Source: Cyclobacteriaceae bacterium (lineage in GTDB: Bacteria; Bacteroidota; Bacteroidia; Cytophagales; Cyclobacteriaceae). From it: a DNA stretch of 64,000 nucleotides. The position numbers and the translations under genes are program-made. Positions 18,608 to 26,599 of the stretch are shown one piece after another. The stretch spans positions 1 through 64,000 of the forward strand of contig JAHBUE010000002.1 of NCBI GenBank assembly GCA_019638235.1, in the 5' to 3' direction. Each line of letters starts with the position of its first letter. Position 1 is the first letter of the stretch. The notes beneath the pieces were generated by a model that ran no database searches, had not been told where the DNA came from, and worked only from the letters and a program-made list of their open reading frames with translations.

Positions 18608-18668
18608 AATCTTATGCTTATTCTCTATTAAAGGTGTCGTCCGTCTATCCCATCAACGCTACTCTCAC

Positions 18669-18906
18669 ACTGGCACAAGCGTCCGCCTGTGCCATAATCT
18701 TTAACTTTTAAATTTGGTGTGAATATTAGCTTTTATAGTACGATCATAAAGTTAAACACAAATCATCTTGTTGCAACAAAAGTTGGATTATATTCATGGT
18801 AATCCGGCAGTGGCGGTTTAGAAGTGCAAGAGATTATGCTGGTAAAAAAGGATTGTTTGAAATATATTTTATTGGATAGGAGGCACAAGCGGACGCTTGC
18901 GCCAGT
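18669..18906 (+). repeat. REP-bounded decayed RAYT transposase fragment, copy A
   Basis: The element is bounded by 25-bp inverted repeats at 18669-18693 and 18882-18906 (2 mismatches), each of which can itself fold into a hairpin (GGCACAAGCG...CGCTTGCGCC type), as REP sequences do. Inside, two frames carry a damaged C-terminus of a REP-associated tyrosine transposase: KLDYIHGNPAV (from 18780), then after a frameshift RSARDYAGKKGLFEIYFIG. Bases 18664-18877 recur at 32466-32680 with about nine differences, so this is one of two copies bracketing the cassette array. Confidence 0.75.
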
Positions 18907-18934
18907 AAGGGTTGTTTATTAACGTAAGTGTACA

Positions 18935-19069
18935 CTTTTAGAAAGCGGCACAGACTTGCGGTATATACAGGAACTTTTAGGGCACAATAGCAGTCGAACT
19001 ACCGAAATATACACCCATGTAAGCACCAAAAGTCTTCAAAACATTAAAAACCCTTTTGATGATTTGTGA
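18935..19069 (+). pseudogene. C-terminal remnant of a tyrosine recombinase/integrase
   Basis: 45 codons ending in TGA encode [17 protein letters not shown] followed by [13 protein letters not shown] and KNPFDDL. This is the catalytic C-terminus of a phage/XerCD/IntI-type tyrosine recombinase: His in LLGH and the nucleophile Tyr in EIYTH are present, but the upstream HxxR and first Arg are gone and a TAA lies four codons before the homologous part. The ending, with a Pro-Asp pair shortly before Leu and stop, resembles integron integrases (which end in a PLDAL-like block before a tail) and also Bacteroidota XerC-like integrases. The IntI-specific insert lies in the missing part, so the type cannot be proved. 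It ends 102 bases before the first cassette boundary. Confidence 0.8.
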
Positions 19070-19112
19070 CAGAAAAAACTATTTTTGTTACCAAAATAAG
19101 CCTTACACTTAT

Positions 19113-19177
19113 GGCGCAAAGCCAACATAAAGCGGTTGGATTGGCGCAGTTTTGTGAGGGGTATAAACGAGTTACCG
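19113..19177 (+). other. Attachment-like site at the left end of the cassette array (attI candidate)
   Basis: GTTACCG at 19171-19177 has the form of an integron core site (G/TT cleavage form), and GTTACCGGC here is the exact reverse complement of GCCGGTAAC at 25503-25511, the opening of the first downstream attC-like site. No 132-bp folded partner exists to its left, which is what is expected of an attI rather than an attC. An imperfect hairpin (19113-19126 with 19135-19147) lies just upstream. The identification as attI is inference from position between the recombinase stub and the first cassette. Confidence 0.5.
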
Positions 19178-19386
19178 GCAAGTGTAACAGACTACAATGC
19201 TAACATTAAACGGACGACCAAAATTTGAACATTAACACAAGAGCAAACCATTTTGAAAAGTGGTCAAAACATAGACCTTATTATTAACGGACAACGAGCC
19301 CTCGACACGTTGACCAACCTATGTTTTTTATTTTTTTTCCAACACACCCGAACGAAAAAATTTATACCTTTGCAGACAGATAATAT

Positions 19387-19758
19387 ATGACAAGACAAAT
19401 TTCCATAATGCTGATAGTGATGCTTGGTTTCTTTTTGACACCAACGCTGACTTACGCTTGTGGCAAATCTCACACACAAACTGAAAAATCTTGTTGCGAC
19501 AAAAAAACTTCACAGACAGACAAAAATGACTGTTGCAAAAATAAAAATTCGCATAACCAAAAAGACAATGACGATTGTGGTGGCAAATGCGGACATTCAT
19601 CTTGCCATTGCCCTACAGTTAGTTTTAGTTTTATTCCTTCTACACCTGAACTCAAATACAACTTATTAGTTGTTGCTCAAAAACAATTCTTTCTTTATTC
19701 AGACCCATACATTTCTTCGGGTTATCACTCCATTTGGCAACCGCCTAAAATAAGCTAA
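19387..19758 (+). CDS. Secreted Cys-rich protein of the copper cassette
   Basis: A 123-residue protein with signal peptide MTRQISIMLIVMLGFFLTPTLTYA, cut before CGK. The mature N-terminal half has nine Cys in pairs and triplets (SCCD, DCCK, GKCGHSSCHCP) with many Lys, Asp and His, suggesting metal binding in the periplasm. The C-terminal 50 residues lack Cys. I do not recognise a named family; proteins of this look occur beside copper or silver resistance genes in Bacteroidota. It is the first gene of the 6.5 kb copper cassette. Confidence 0.75.
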   Translation: MTRQISIMLIVMLGFFLTPTLTYACGKSHTQTEKSCCDKKTSQTDKNDCCKNKNSHNQKDNDDCGGKCGHSSCHCPTVSFSFIPSTPELKYNLLVVAQKQFFLYSDPYISSGYHSIWQPPKIS

Positions 19759-19790
19759 TTTCTTACCTTGACAGCCATAGCTGTGTCCTA

Positions 19791-19815
19791 TTGAAAGCGA
19801 TTTAAAGGCTTTCAA
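19791..19815 (+). other. Intergenic hairpin between Cys-rich gene and HMA gene
   Basis: Perfect 8-bp stem TTGAAAGC/GCTTTCAA (19791-19798 with 19808-19815) with a 9-nt loop, 35 bases before the next ATG. It has no long T tail, so it is more likely an mRNA-processing or attenuation hairpin than a strong terminator. Confidence 0.4.
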
Positions 19816-19850
19816 AGTTTAAGTAATTTAGTAATCTAAAATTTTAAAAA

Positions 19851-20699
19851 ATGAAATCATTAAAATATATAATGACTGCATTGGTAATGTTGTCATTCGG
19901 AATGAGCAACGCTCAAATCAAAAACGCCAAAACCGAAACCGTAAAAATTTACGGCAATTGCGGAATGTGTGAAACCACCATAGAAAATGCAGGAAATGTA
20001 AAGAAAGTAGCCCAAGTGGATTGGAACAAAGACACAAAAATGGCTACCATTACCTACGATGCAAAAAAGACCAATCAGAACGAAATCCTGAAACGTATTG
20101 CTTTAGCTGGCTATGACAGTGATAAATTCCTTGCTCCTGACGATGTTTATGCAAAGTTGCCTGAATGTTGCCTGTACGAACGGGTGAACAAACCTGTCGC
20201 AAAAACAGAACCGAAAACGGAAACACACGACCATTCAAGTCATACGGCATCTACAGAAATGCAGGAAGCAAACCAACTGACATCTGTTTTTAACAACTAT
20301 TTTTCGGTAAAAGATGCATTGGTAAAATCTGACGGAAACACCACTTCCACTAAAGCAAAAGACTTGCTGACGGCTCTTGGTGCGGTGCAAATGAATAAGC
20401 TTTCTAACGAGGAACATACGGTTTGGATGAAAGTAATGAAAGACCTTGCCTTTGATGCAGAACACATTGCTGAAACCAAAGATGTGGCACATCAGCGAGA
20501 CCATTTTATGAGCCTTTCAAAAAATATGTACGAACTGATAAAAGTTTCAAAACAGGAAACGCCTGTTTATTATCAACATTGCCCAATGGCGAACAAAGGC
20601 AAGGGAGCAAATTGGTTGAGCAAAGAAAATGCGATTAAAAACCCCTATTACGGTTCACAAATGCTAACTTGTGGTAGTACAGTTGAAACTATAAAATAA
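19851..20699 (+). CDS. Periplasmic HMA-domain protein with DUF3347
   Basis: 282 residues with signal peptide ending SFGMSNA-QIKNA. A heavy-metal-associated domain spans about 25-95 with the metal motif YGNCGMCETTIENAG (GNCGMC binding loop). A His/Thr-rich linker (HDHSSH) leads to a DUF3347 domain at about 135-230, which is common on periplasmic copper/silver efflux adaptors. The C-terminus carries further Cys/Met/His (YQHCPMANKGKGANWL, LTCG). It likely collects Cu+ or Ag+ in the periplasm and hands it to the ATPase/oxidase system encoded next. Confidence 0.88.
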   Translation: MKSLKYIMTALVMLSFGMSNAQIKNAKTETVKIYGNCGMCETTIENAGNVKKVAQVDWNKDTKMATITYDAKKTNQNEILKRIALAGYDSDKFLAPDDVYAKLPECCLYERVNKPVAKTEPKTETHDHSSHTASTEMQEANQLTSVFNNYFSVKDALVKSDGNTTSTKAKDLLTALGAVQMNKLSNEEHTVWMKVMKDLAFDAEHIAETKDVAHQRDHFMSLSKNMYELIKVSKQETPVYYQHCPMANKGKGANWLSKENAIKNPYYGSQMLTCGSTVETIK

Positions 20700-20705
20700 C
20701 CAAAG

Positions 20706-20740
20706 AAGCAATGAAGTGATAAAATCCATCTTCATTGCTT
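20706..20740 (+). terminator. Hairpin between HMA gene and copper ATPase gene
   Basis: Perfect 11-bp inverted repeat AAGCAATGAAG (20706-20716) with CTTCATTGCTT (20730-20740), followed by TTTTC-like sequence and the ATPase ATG 17 bases later. It could be a partial terminator tuning expression between the two genes, or an RNA stability element. Confidence 0.5.
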
Positions 20741-20757
20741 TTCAAAACTAAAATAGT

Positions 20758-22905
20758 ATGAAAAAATATACTTGTCCGATGCACCCGCAGGTGATGAAGG
20801 ACGAACCGGGGAAATGTCCGCTTTGCGGAATGGATTTAGTTCCGATGGGAGGAGCAAAAAAAGAAGCTCACAGCCATCACGGACACCATCAACATCACGA
20901 CCACAAAGAACATTCGCATCATAGTGAAAATCATAATCAGCATTCCGATAGTGGCTATGACAAACACGAAGGACATCATACCCACGATTTTCTCAAACGC
21001 TTTTGGATAAGCTTAATCATTACCGTGCCTATTTTGCTGTTATCTGAAATGATACAGGAATGGTTTGGTTTCACGGTTGTTTTTCCAGGAGATAAATATG
21101 TATTGCTGGTATTGGGAACTATTATGTATATCTATGGCGGAATGCCATTTCTGAAAGGAATGGTAGGCGAAATTAAAGCCAAAGCCATCGGAATGATGAC
21201 ACTGGTAGCAATCGCTATTTCAGTCGCTTACATCTATTCAGTTGCCGTTGTTTTTGGATTGCCCGGTATGGACTTCTTTTGGGAACTGGCAACCCTTATC
21301 GTGATTATGCTTTTGGGACATTGGCTGGAAATGCGTTCTACTATGGCAGCTTCAAAAGCATTGCAGTCATTGGTGGCACTTTTACCAAACGATGTTACGG
21401 TGGAGCGAAATGGTGAAGCCATAAAAATAAAACTCGAAGACCTAAAAAACGGTGAAACCATTATCATCAAACCCGGTGAAAAAATTCCTGCCGATGGAAC
21501 GATTGTTGATGGCGTTTCGTACGTAAACGAAAGTATGCTCACAGGCGAAAGTGTTCCGGTAAAAAAAGAAAAGGACGGAAAAGTAATTGCAGGTTCTATC
21601 AATGGCGAAGGTGCGTTAAGAGTTACGGCAACGGGAGTAGGAAAAGACAGTTATCTGAATAAGGTTATTAATTTAGTTCAGGATGCACAGGCAGCAAAAT
21701 CGAATACGCAAAACCTTGCCGATAAAGTAGCTAAATGGCTTACTTACATTGCCATTGCAGTAGGCGTAATCACGTTTATTTATTGGTTTGGCAGTAGCGG
21801 AGATATTGCTTTTGCTTTGGAAAGAATGGTTACGGTAATGGTTACGGCTTGTCCACACGCTTTGGGTGTGGCTATTCCGTTGGTGGTTGCCATTTCTACA
21901 ACGCTTTCGGCAACCAATGGTTTGCTCATCCGCAACCGTACCGCTTTTGAAACCACACGAAAACTATCCACGATAATTTTTGACAAAACAGGAACGCTAA
22001 CCCAAGGTTCTCACGCTGTGGAAAAGGTTATTCCACTGACCGATAAATATGCTGCCGATGAAATGATACAGTATGCAGCAGCCGTTCAGCAATATTCCGA
22101 ACACCACATTGCGAAAGGTATTTTAAAAACGTTGAAAGAAAGAAACCTTGAACTATGGAAGTCGGAGAATTTCAGTTATATGGCTGGTATAGGTGTAAAA
22201 GCAGTAGTACACGGAAAAGAAGTTGTAGCGGCAGGACCTAATTATTTCAAACAAAACAATCTTACAGAGCCTGAAACACCAAAAGAAATCAATCAAAGCA
22301 TTGAAACAGTCAATTATGTTTTTATTGACGGTGAAGTTATCGGCATTATTACCTTGGCAGACAGTATCCGTGAGGGTTCGCAAGAAGCCATTGACCAGTT
22401 AAGACAGATGAATATCAAATCCATTCTACTTACAGGCGACAATGAAAAAATTGCGGCAGCCGTATCTCTACAATTAGGAATGGACGGTTATATCGCCAAT
22501 GTATTGCCTCACGAAAAGCAGGAAAAAATAAAGGAATATCAAGCCAAAGGGGAAGTGGTTGCGATGACCGGAGATGGCGTGAATGATGCACCTGCACTGG
22601 CACAGGCAGATGTCGGTATTGCGGTAGGTTCAGGTACGGATGTAGCAGCCGAAACAGCCGATATTATTTTGGTAAACAGCGACCCAAGAGATGTAGTAAA
22701 AATGATTGACTTCGGTAAACGGACATATAAAAAAATGGTTCAAAATCTGCTTTGGGCAGTTGGTTACAATGTGATTGCCATTCCACTTGCAGCAGGTGTG
22801 CTTTATCCGAATTTCGTTTTAAGTCCTGCAATGGGTGCGGTTTTGATGAGCGTAAGTACAATTGTGGTTGCGATTAATGCAAGCCTTTTAAAAATTAATA
22901 AATGA
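20758..22905 (+). CDS. copB: CopB-type copper/silver P1B-ATPase
   Basis: 715 residues. The N-terminus has the heavy-metal-binding motif YTCPMHPQVMKDEPGKCPLCGMDL (split here as YTCPMHPQ and CPLCGMDLVPMGG), then a His-rich stretch (about 35-75). Catalytic features: TGES in the actuator domain near 260, intramembrane ACPHALG near 364-370, DKTGTLTQG with phosphorylated Asp near 409, and TGDGVNDAPAL near 604. The CPH rather than CPC metal motif places it with P1B-3 CopB exporters of Cu2+/Ag+ (or Cu+). It exports metal from the cytoplasm to the periplasm, where the downstream oxidase can act. Confidence 0.95.
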   Translation: MKKYTCPMHPQVMKDEPGKCPLCGMDLVPMGGAKKEAHSHHGHHQHHDHKEHSHHSENHNQHSDSGYDKHEGHHTHDFLKRFWISLIITVPILLLSEMIQEWFGFTVVFPGDKYVLLVLGTIMYIYGGMPFLKGMVGEIKAKAIGMMTLVAIAISVAYIYSVAVVFGLPGMDFFWELATLIVIMLLGHWLEMRSTMAASKALQSLVALLPNDVTVERNGEAIKIKLEDLKNGETIIIKPGEKIPADGTIVDGVSYVNESMLTGESVPVKKEKDGKVIAGSINGEGALRVTATGVGKDSYLNKVINLVQDAQAAKSNTQNLADKVAKWLTYIAIAVGVITFIYWFGSSGDIAFALERMVTVMVTACPHALGVAIPLVVAISTTLSATNGLLIRNRTAFETTRKLSTIIFDKTGTLTQGSHAVEKVIPLTDKYAADEMIQYAAAVQQYSEHHIAKGILKTLKERNLELWKSENFSYMAGIGVKAVVHGKEVVAAGPNYFKQNNLTEPETPKEINQSIETVNYVFIDGEVIGIITLADSIREGSQEAIDQLRQMNIKSILLTGDNEKIAAAVSLQLGMDGYIANVLPHEKQEKIKEYQAKGEVVAMTGDGVNDAPALAQADVGIAVGSGTDVAAETADIILVNSDPRDVVKMIDFGKRTYKKMVQNLLWAVGYNVIAIPLAAGVLYPNFVLSPAMGAVLMSVSTIVVAINASLLKINK

Positions 22906-22912
22906 AATGAGC

Positions 22913-22961
22913 CATAAAATTTTTCGAGTAATTTATTCTAACTGCGATGAAAAATTTTATG
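22913..22961 (+). other. Long-loop inverted repeat between ATPase and oxidase genes
   Basis: Perfect 12-bp arms CATAAAATTTTT (22913-22924) and AAAAATTTTATG (22950-22961) with a 25-nt loop. The arms are AT-rich, so folding would be weak. Position between two co-directional genes suggests an RNA stability or attenuation role; a DNA-binding site is an alternative. Confidence 0.4.
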
Positions 22962-22985
22962 ACGAATTACATGTGACAAAAAACA

Positions 22986-25283
22986 ATGAAATTAACACAT
23001 GAAAATTCTGAAATGGATATACAAAGTATTTTTCAAAAAAAGCTGTTGCCGATAGCACTGATGCTCCTAGCAACAACTTCTCTTTTCGCACAGAAAGTAG
23101 TGCGATACGATTTGTATGTAAAAGACACATTGGTAAACTTTGCCGGAAAAGAAAAAAGAGCCATTGCAGTAAACGGTCAAATTCCGATGCCAACACTCAC
23201 TTTTACAGAGGGCGATACTGCTGAAATTGTGGTACACAACCAGCTAAAAGAAAGTACATCACTACATTGGCACGGAGTATTTTTGCCCAATAAAGAAGAT
23301 GGTGTGCCTTGGCTTACACAAAAACCTATTGAACCCGGTACAACTTACACGTATCGTTTTCCAATCATCCAAAACGGGACACATTGGTATCATTCCCATT
23401 CGGGTTTGCAAGAACAAATTGGAATGTATGGCAATTTTGTGATGCTAAAAAAGCAAAACGACCCAACTTTTAGAAAAGGCATCGATGATTTACCAACCGT
23501 TCCCCTGATGATAAGCGAGTGGACAAATTATAATCCCAATAACATCAATCGAATGTTGCACAATGCCAACGATTGGGCAGCCATTAAAAAAAATGCAACA
23601 CAGTCATACGCAGAAGCTATTCGGGAAGGACATTTTAAAACAAAAATCAGGAACGAATGGAAACGGATGTTGGCGATGGACGTAAGTGATGTGTATTATG
23701 ATAAAATTCTACTCAACGGAAATCACACAACCGATTTAAAAACGGTTGACGGAAAAACCTTGAAAGCAGGTGATAAAGTAAGATTAAGAGTTTCAAACGG
23801 TGGAGCTTCGTCCTATTTTTGGTTGCGGTATGCAGGCGGTAAAATTACCGTAGTTGCCAATGACGGCAATGATGTAGAACCTGTTGAAGTGGACAGGTTG
23901 ATTATTGCGGTTTCTGAAACTTATGATATTGTTGTTACCATTCCTGATGACGGTGTTGCTTACGAATTTTTGGCAACCACCGAAGACAGAACACAATCTG
24001 CAAGCTATTTTATTGGAAACGGCATCAAGCAATTAATTTCCCCACTTCCAACATTGAAATATTTTGAAGGGATGAAAATGATGAACGATATGATGAAAAT
24101 GAATGGCGATCTGGACGATATGGGAATGAAAATGAGCCTGAACCAAATGGATATGAACGTGGTAATGTATCCCGAAATAACAGGAGAAGCGAAGCAAAAA
24201 CAAAAGCACGACCATAGTCAGCACAATATGGACAACGACCCAAACCGCTACAATGCCAACGAATTAGGAGAAATAAAGACCCTGAATTATGCAATGTTGC
24301 AATCGCCACATAATACAGAACTTCCTAAAGATGCTCCGGTGAAAGAATTGAAATTTACGCTTACCGGAAATATGAACCGCTATGTGTGGAGTATGGATAA
24401 TAGAATACTTTCGGAAGTGGATAAAATTCCTGTGAAGAAAGGAGAAATTCTACGCATCACGATATACAATAACTCTATGATGCGACATCCGATGCACTTG
24501 CACGGTTTTGATTTTAGAGTAATCAATGGTAAAGGCGAAAATGCTCCTCTCAAAAATGTATTGGATATTATGCCAATGGAAACCGATACCATCGAGTTTT
24601 TGGCAAATGAAGAAGGCGATTGGTTTTTTCACTGCCATATCTTATACCATATGATGGGCGGAATGAATAGAGTTTTTGCAGTTGATGACTATCAAAATCC
24701 ACACTTACCCAACAAGAAACAAGCCTACAATAAATTGCAAAGAGAAAGTAATATGCTGCACTTTATGATTGAAAATGATTTTGCAACCAATGGGAACGAT
24801 GGTGAAGCAATGGTTCAAAATGCAAGATGGAGTTTGGGTACAGAATGGCGGTTGGGCTATAATGATATGCACGGCTACGAAGTAGAAACGCATTTGGGAC
24901 GATACATCGGCAAAATGCAATGGTTTATGCCGTTTATTGGTTTTGATTACCGATACCGAAAAATGGGAATGGACGAACACGAAACAAACTTATTCAGACA
25001 AAAGAATGAAAAAGATACACGCAGAGCTGTTAGTTTAGGTTTTATGTACACCCTGCCAATGCTCGTTAACTTTCAGGCAGAAGTATATCACGATGGAATT
25101 GTCCGATTGTCTTTGATGCGTGAAGACATTCCGATTTCAAAAAGAATAAGAGCAGGTTTTATGGTCAATACCGATTTTGAATATATGGCTGAACTAAAAT
25201 ACATTATCAATAAAAATATGGGAATACGAACACATTATGACAGCGATATGGGATTTGGAGTTGGACTATCATTGAATTATTAA
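22986..25283 (+). CDS. Multicopper oxidase fused to a CopB-like outer membrane beta-barrel
   Basis: 765 residues; start could also be the ATG at 23013 (MDIQSIFQKK). Signal peptide ends SLFAQ. Cupredoxin copper ligands are visible: LHWHGVFLP, THWYHSHSGLQEQ, RHPMHLHGFDFR, FFHCHILYHMMGGM, the complete type 1/2/3 set of CopA-like oxidases. A Met/His-rich loop (MKMMNDMMKMNGD, near 360-405) resembles the Cu+-binding insert of CueO/CopA. After about residue 585 the sequence changes to alternating, Tyr/Phe/Gly-rich strands ending GFGVGLSLNY, i.e. a CopB-type barrel (PF05275-like) fused in the same chain. Expected role: oxidising Cu+ and resisting copper at the outer membrane. Confidence 0.88.
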   Translation: MKLTHENSEMDIQSIFQKKLLPIALMLLATTSLFAQKVVRYDLYVKDTLVNFAGKEKRAIAVNGQIPMPTLTFTEGDTAEIVVHNQLKESTSLHWHGVFLPNKEDGVPWLTQKPIEPGTTYTYRFPIIQNGTHWYHSHSGLQEQIGMYGNFVMLKKQNDPTFRKGIDDLPTVPLMISEWTNYNPNNINRMLHNANDWAAIKKNATQSYAEAIREGHFKTKIRNEWKRMLAMDVSDVYYDKILLNGNHTTDLKTVDGKTLKAGDKVRLRVSNGGASSYFWLRYAGGKITVVANDGNDVEPVEVDRLIIAVSETYDIVVTIPDDGVAYEFLATTEDRTQSASYFIGNGIKQLISPLPTLKYFEGMKMMNDMMKMNGDLDDMGMKMSLNQMDMNVVMYPEITGEAKQKQKHDHSQHNMDNDPNRYNANELGEIKTLNYAMLQSPHNTELPKDAPVKELKFTLTGNMNRYVWSMDNRILSEVDKIPVKKGEILRITIYNNSMMRHPMHLHGFDFRVINGKGENAPLKNVLDIMPMETDTIEFLANEEGDWFFHCHILYHMMGGMNRVFAVDDYQNPHLPNKKQAYNKLQRESNMLHFMIENDFATNGNDGEAMVQNARWSLGTEWRLGYNDMHGYEVETHLGRYIGKMQWFMPFIGFDYRYRKMGMDEHETNLFRQKNEKDTRRAVSLGFMYTLPMLVNFQAEVYHDGIVRLSLMREDIPISKRIRAGFMVNTDFEYMAELKYIINKNMGIRTHYDSDMGFGVGLSLNY

Positions 25284-25293
25284 AACCCATCAA

Positions 25294-25360
25294 TTGCAAG
25301 CACATTGCCAAAGCCACACAAGCCAACGCTCAAACCAAAGCTTTGGCAAAGAGCTTGCAA
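25294..25360 (+). other. Large hairpin downstream of the multicopper oxidase gene
   Basis: Arms 25294-25314 and 25340-25360 match at 19 of 21 positions, with a 25-nt loop. No T tract follows. The stretch from here to 25504 has no convincing gene. It may end the copper transcript, or be the relic of an older attC-like stem; the arm content (GCCAAAGC) resembles the L boxes of the array's sites. Confidence 0.4.
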
Positions 25361-25504
25361 AGCCGACTCAAGACAAAATTGTTTTAAAAAAATTCCCGAC
25401 CCTTCAAAAAAAATTAAAAAACGTAACACACAACCGACCCGACAATGACACAAAAAACTCAATACTGACAATGGTTTGCAAAGACTGGCAGACAGAACAC
25501 CAGC

Positions 25505-25637
25505 CGGTAACAAGGGTTTGGCGTAATGGCGGGCGAAGTGCTTCGTATGAAAGTTTTTGCTAAATTTGAACTTTGGTGCTTCGATTGAAGCGTAGTGCTA
25601 AAATGCCGCCACTACGCCAAGCCGCAAAACGTTATGC
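25505..25637 (+). repeat. attC-like site 1 (end of copper cassette)
   Basis: R'' CGGTAAC at 25505-25511 and R' GTTATGC at 25631-25637 bound 133 bp. Inner arms TTTGGCGTAATGGCGG and the complement of CCGCCACTACGCCAAG match at 14 of 16, giving the bulged cruciform of an attC. R'' is complementary to the core at 19171, R' to the R'' of site 2. The central loop has TTTGAACTTTGGTGCTTCG, a motif shared with the other sites. Confidence 0.82.
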
Positions 25638-25721
25638 GTCACCCTATCTGACCGCAAGTCCAGACTTCAACCGACAACAAAATTGAAAAAAATAACAAAA
25701 AAACATTGATAGTCAAAAACA

Positions 25722-25741
25722 ATATCGTAATATTGCAATAT
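25722..25741 (+). promoter_or_regulatory. ArsR operator upstream of arsR
   Basis: Imperfect palindrome beginning ATATCGTAATATTGCA, 17 bases before the arsR ATG. The same 16 bases recur at 26103-26118. The position and the form (AT-rich dyad of ArsR/SmtB type) indicate autorepression of arsR relieved by arsenite. Confidence 0.7.
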
Positions 25742-25757
25742 AAAAATTGAATAAGCA

Positions 25758-26084
25758 ATGGGAGCAACAAAAACAGAGCATTTTACAGACCGACAAAACC
25801 AAATTGCGACAATTGCCAAAGCATTGGGACATCCTGCGAGAATTGCAATTATTGAATATCTGATGAAAGTAAACGAATGTATTTGTGGCGACATTGTGAA
25901 CGAACTTCCTTTGGCTCAACCGACTGTTTCGCAACATTTGAAAGAATTAAAAAATGCTGGTATTATAAAAGGAAACATCGAAGGAAATTCAATTTGCTAT
26001 TGTATTGACGAAAAAACAATCGATATTCTAAATTCTTATTTCTCAATTATTGTACAAACCGTTACAAAAGCCAAATGCTGTTAA
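25758..26084 (+). CDS. arsR: ArsR-family arsenite-responsive repressor
   Basis: 108-residue winged-helix repressor. The recognition helix region LAQPTVSQHLKELKNAGII is typical. Cys residues that could bind As(III) are in NECICGDIV (about 37-41), CYCID and the C-terminal KCC. It starts the arsenic operon, with identical operator sequences on both sides of the gene, so it probably controls itself and, independently, the downstream genes. Confidence 0.93.
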   Translation: MGATKTEHFTDRQNQIATIAKALGHPARIAIIEYLMKVNECICGDIVNELPLAQPTVSQHLKELKNAGIIKGNIEGNSICYCIDEKTIDILNSYFSIIVQTVTKAKCC

Positions 26085-26102
26085 GCATTTTTTTGACATT
26101 AT

Positions 26103-26118
26103 ATATCGTAATATTGCA
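26103..26118 (+). promoter_or_regulatory. Second ArsR operator between arsR and the efflux genes
   Basis: ATATCGTAATATTGCA is an exact 16-base copy of the sequence at 25722-25737, in the 58-base gap between arsR and the DUF6428 gene. This suggests an internal ArsR-controlled promoter that lets the transport/reduction genes respond separately. Confidence 0.65.
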
Positions 26119-26142
26119 TTAAACAAATAAACTAAAAATAAG

Positions 26143-26595
26143 ATGAAATTATCAAGCGTAAAGCAGATTTTACCGACATTGGAAAATATTGAATTCCAAC
26201 TCGAAACCGGAACTTTTGTTCCCGAACATTTTCACGTAACAGAAGTGGGAATGATTACCAAAAACTTCATTGATTGTGGAGGTGTAATCCGTACAGAAAA
26301 AGTGGTAAACTTTCAGTTATGGAACGCAAATGATTATGAACACCGTTTAAAACCAAACAAATTGCTCAACATCATCAAACTTTCGGAAGAAAAATTAGGT
26401 ATCGAAGATTTGGAAATTGAAGTGGAATACCAAAGCGACACTATTGGGAAATATGATTTAGAATTTAATGGAAAAACCTTTTTACTGAAAAGTAAAACAA
26501 CGGCTTGTTTGGCACAAGACGCTTGCGGAATTCCGACAGAAAAGCAAAACGTTCAAACCTCTTCTTCTTGTACACCTAATAGCGGTTGTTGTTAA
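26143..26595 (+). CDS. DUF6428 family arsenic-operon protein
   Basis: 150 residues, soluble, no signal. The body has [19 protein letters not shown] near residue 28-46, typical of DUF6428 proteins found in Bacteroidota arsenic operons. The C-terminus is Cys-rich (CLAQDACG ... [10 protein letters not shown]), which suggests arsenite or thiol-metal binding; a metallochaperone-like role is an inference. It lies 4 bases upstream of the acr3 gene. Confidence 0.85.
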   Translation: MKLSSVKQILPTLENIEFQLETGTFVPEHFHVTEVGMITKNFIDCGGVIRTEKVVNFQLWNANDYEHRLKPNKLLNIIKLSEEKLGIEDLEIEVEYQSDTIGKYDLEFNGKTFLLKSKTTACLAQDACGIPTEKQNVQTSSSCTPNSGCC

Positions 26596-26599
26596 AAAT

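Noticed and set aside
19087-19092. GTTACC as an alternative left boundary of the first cassette
   Set aside because: It matches the site 1 opening over only 6 bases, against 9 for GTTACCGGC at 19171.
25294-25563. Frame of 89 codons after the multicopper oxidase
   Set aside because: It crosses the hairpin and the left part of attC-like site 1 and has a low-complexity Lys/Thr/Gln composition; treated as non-coding.
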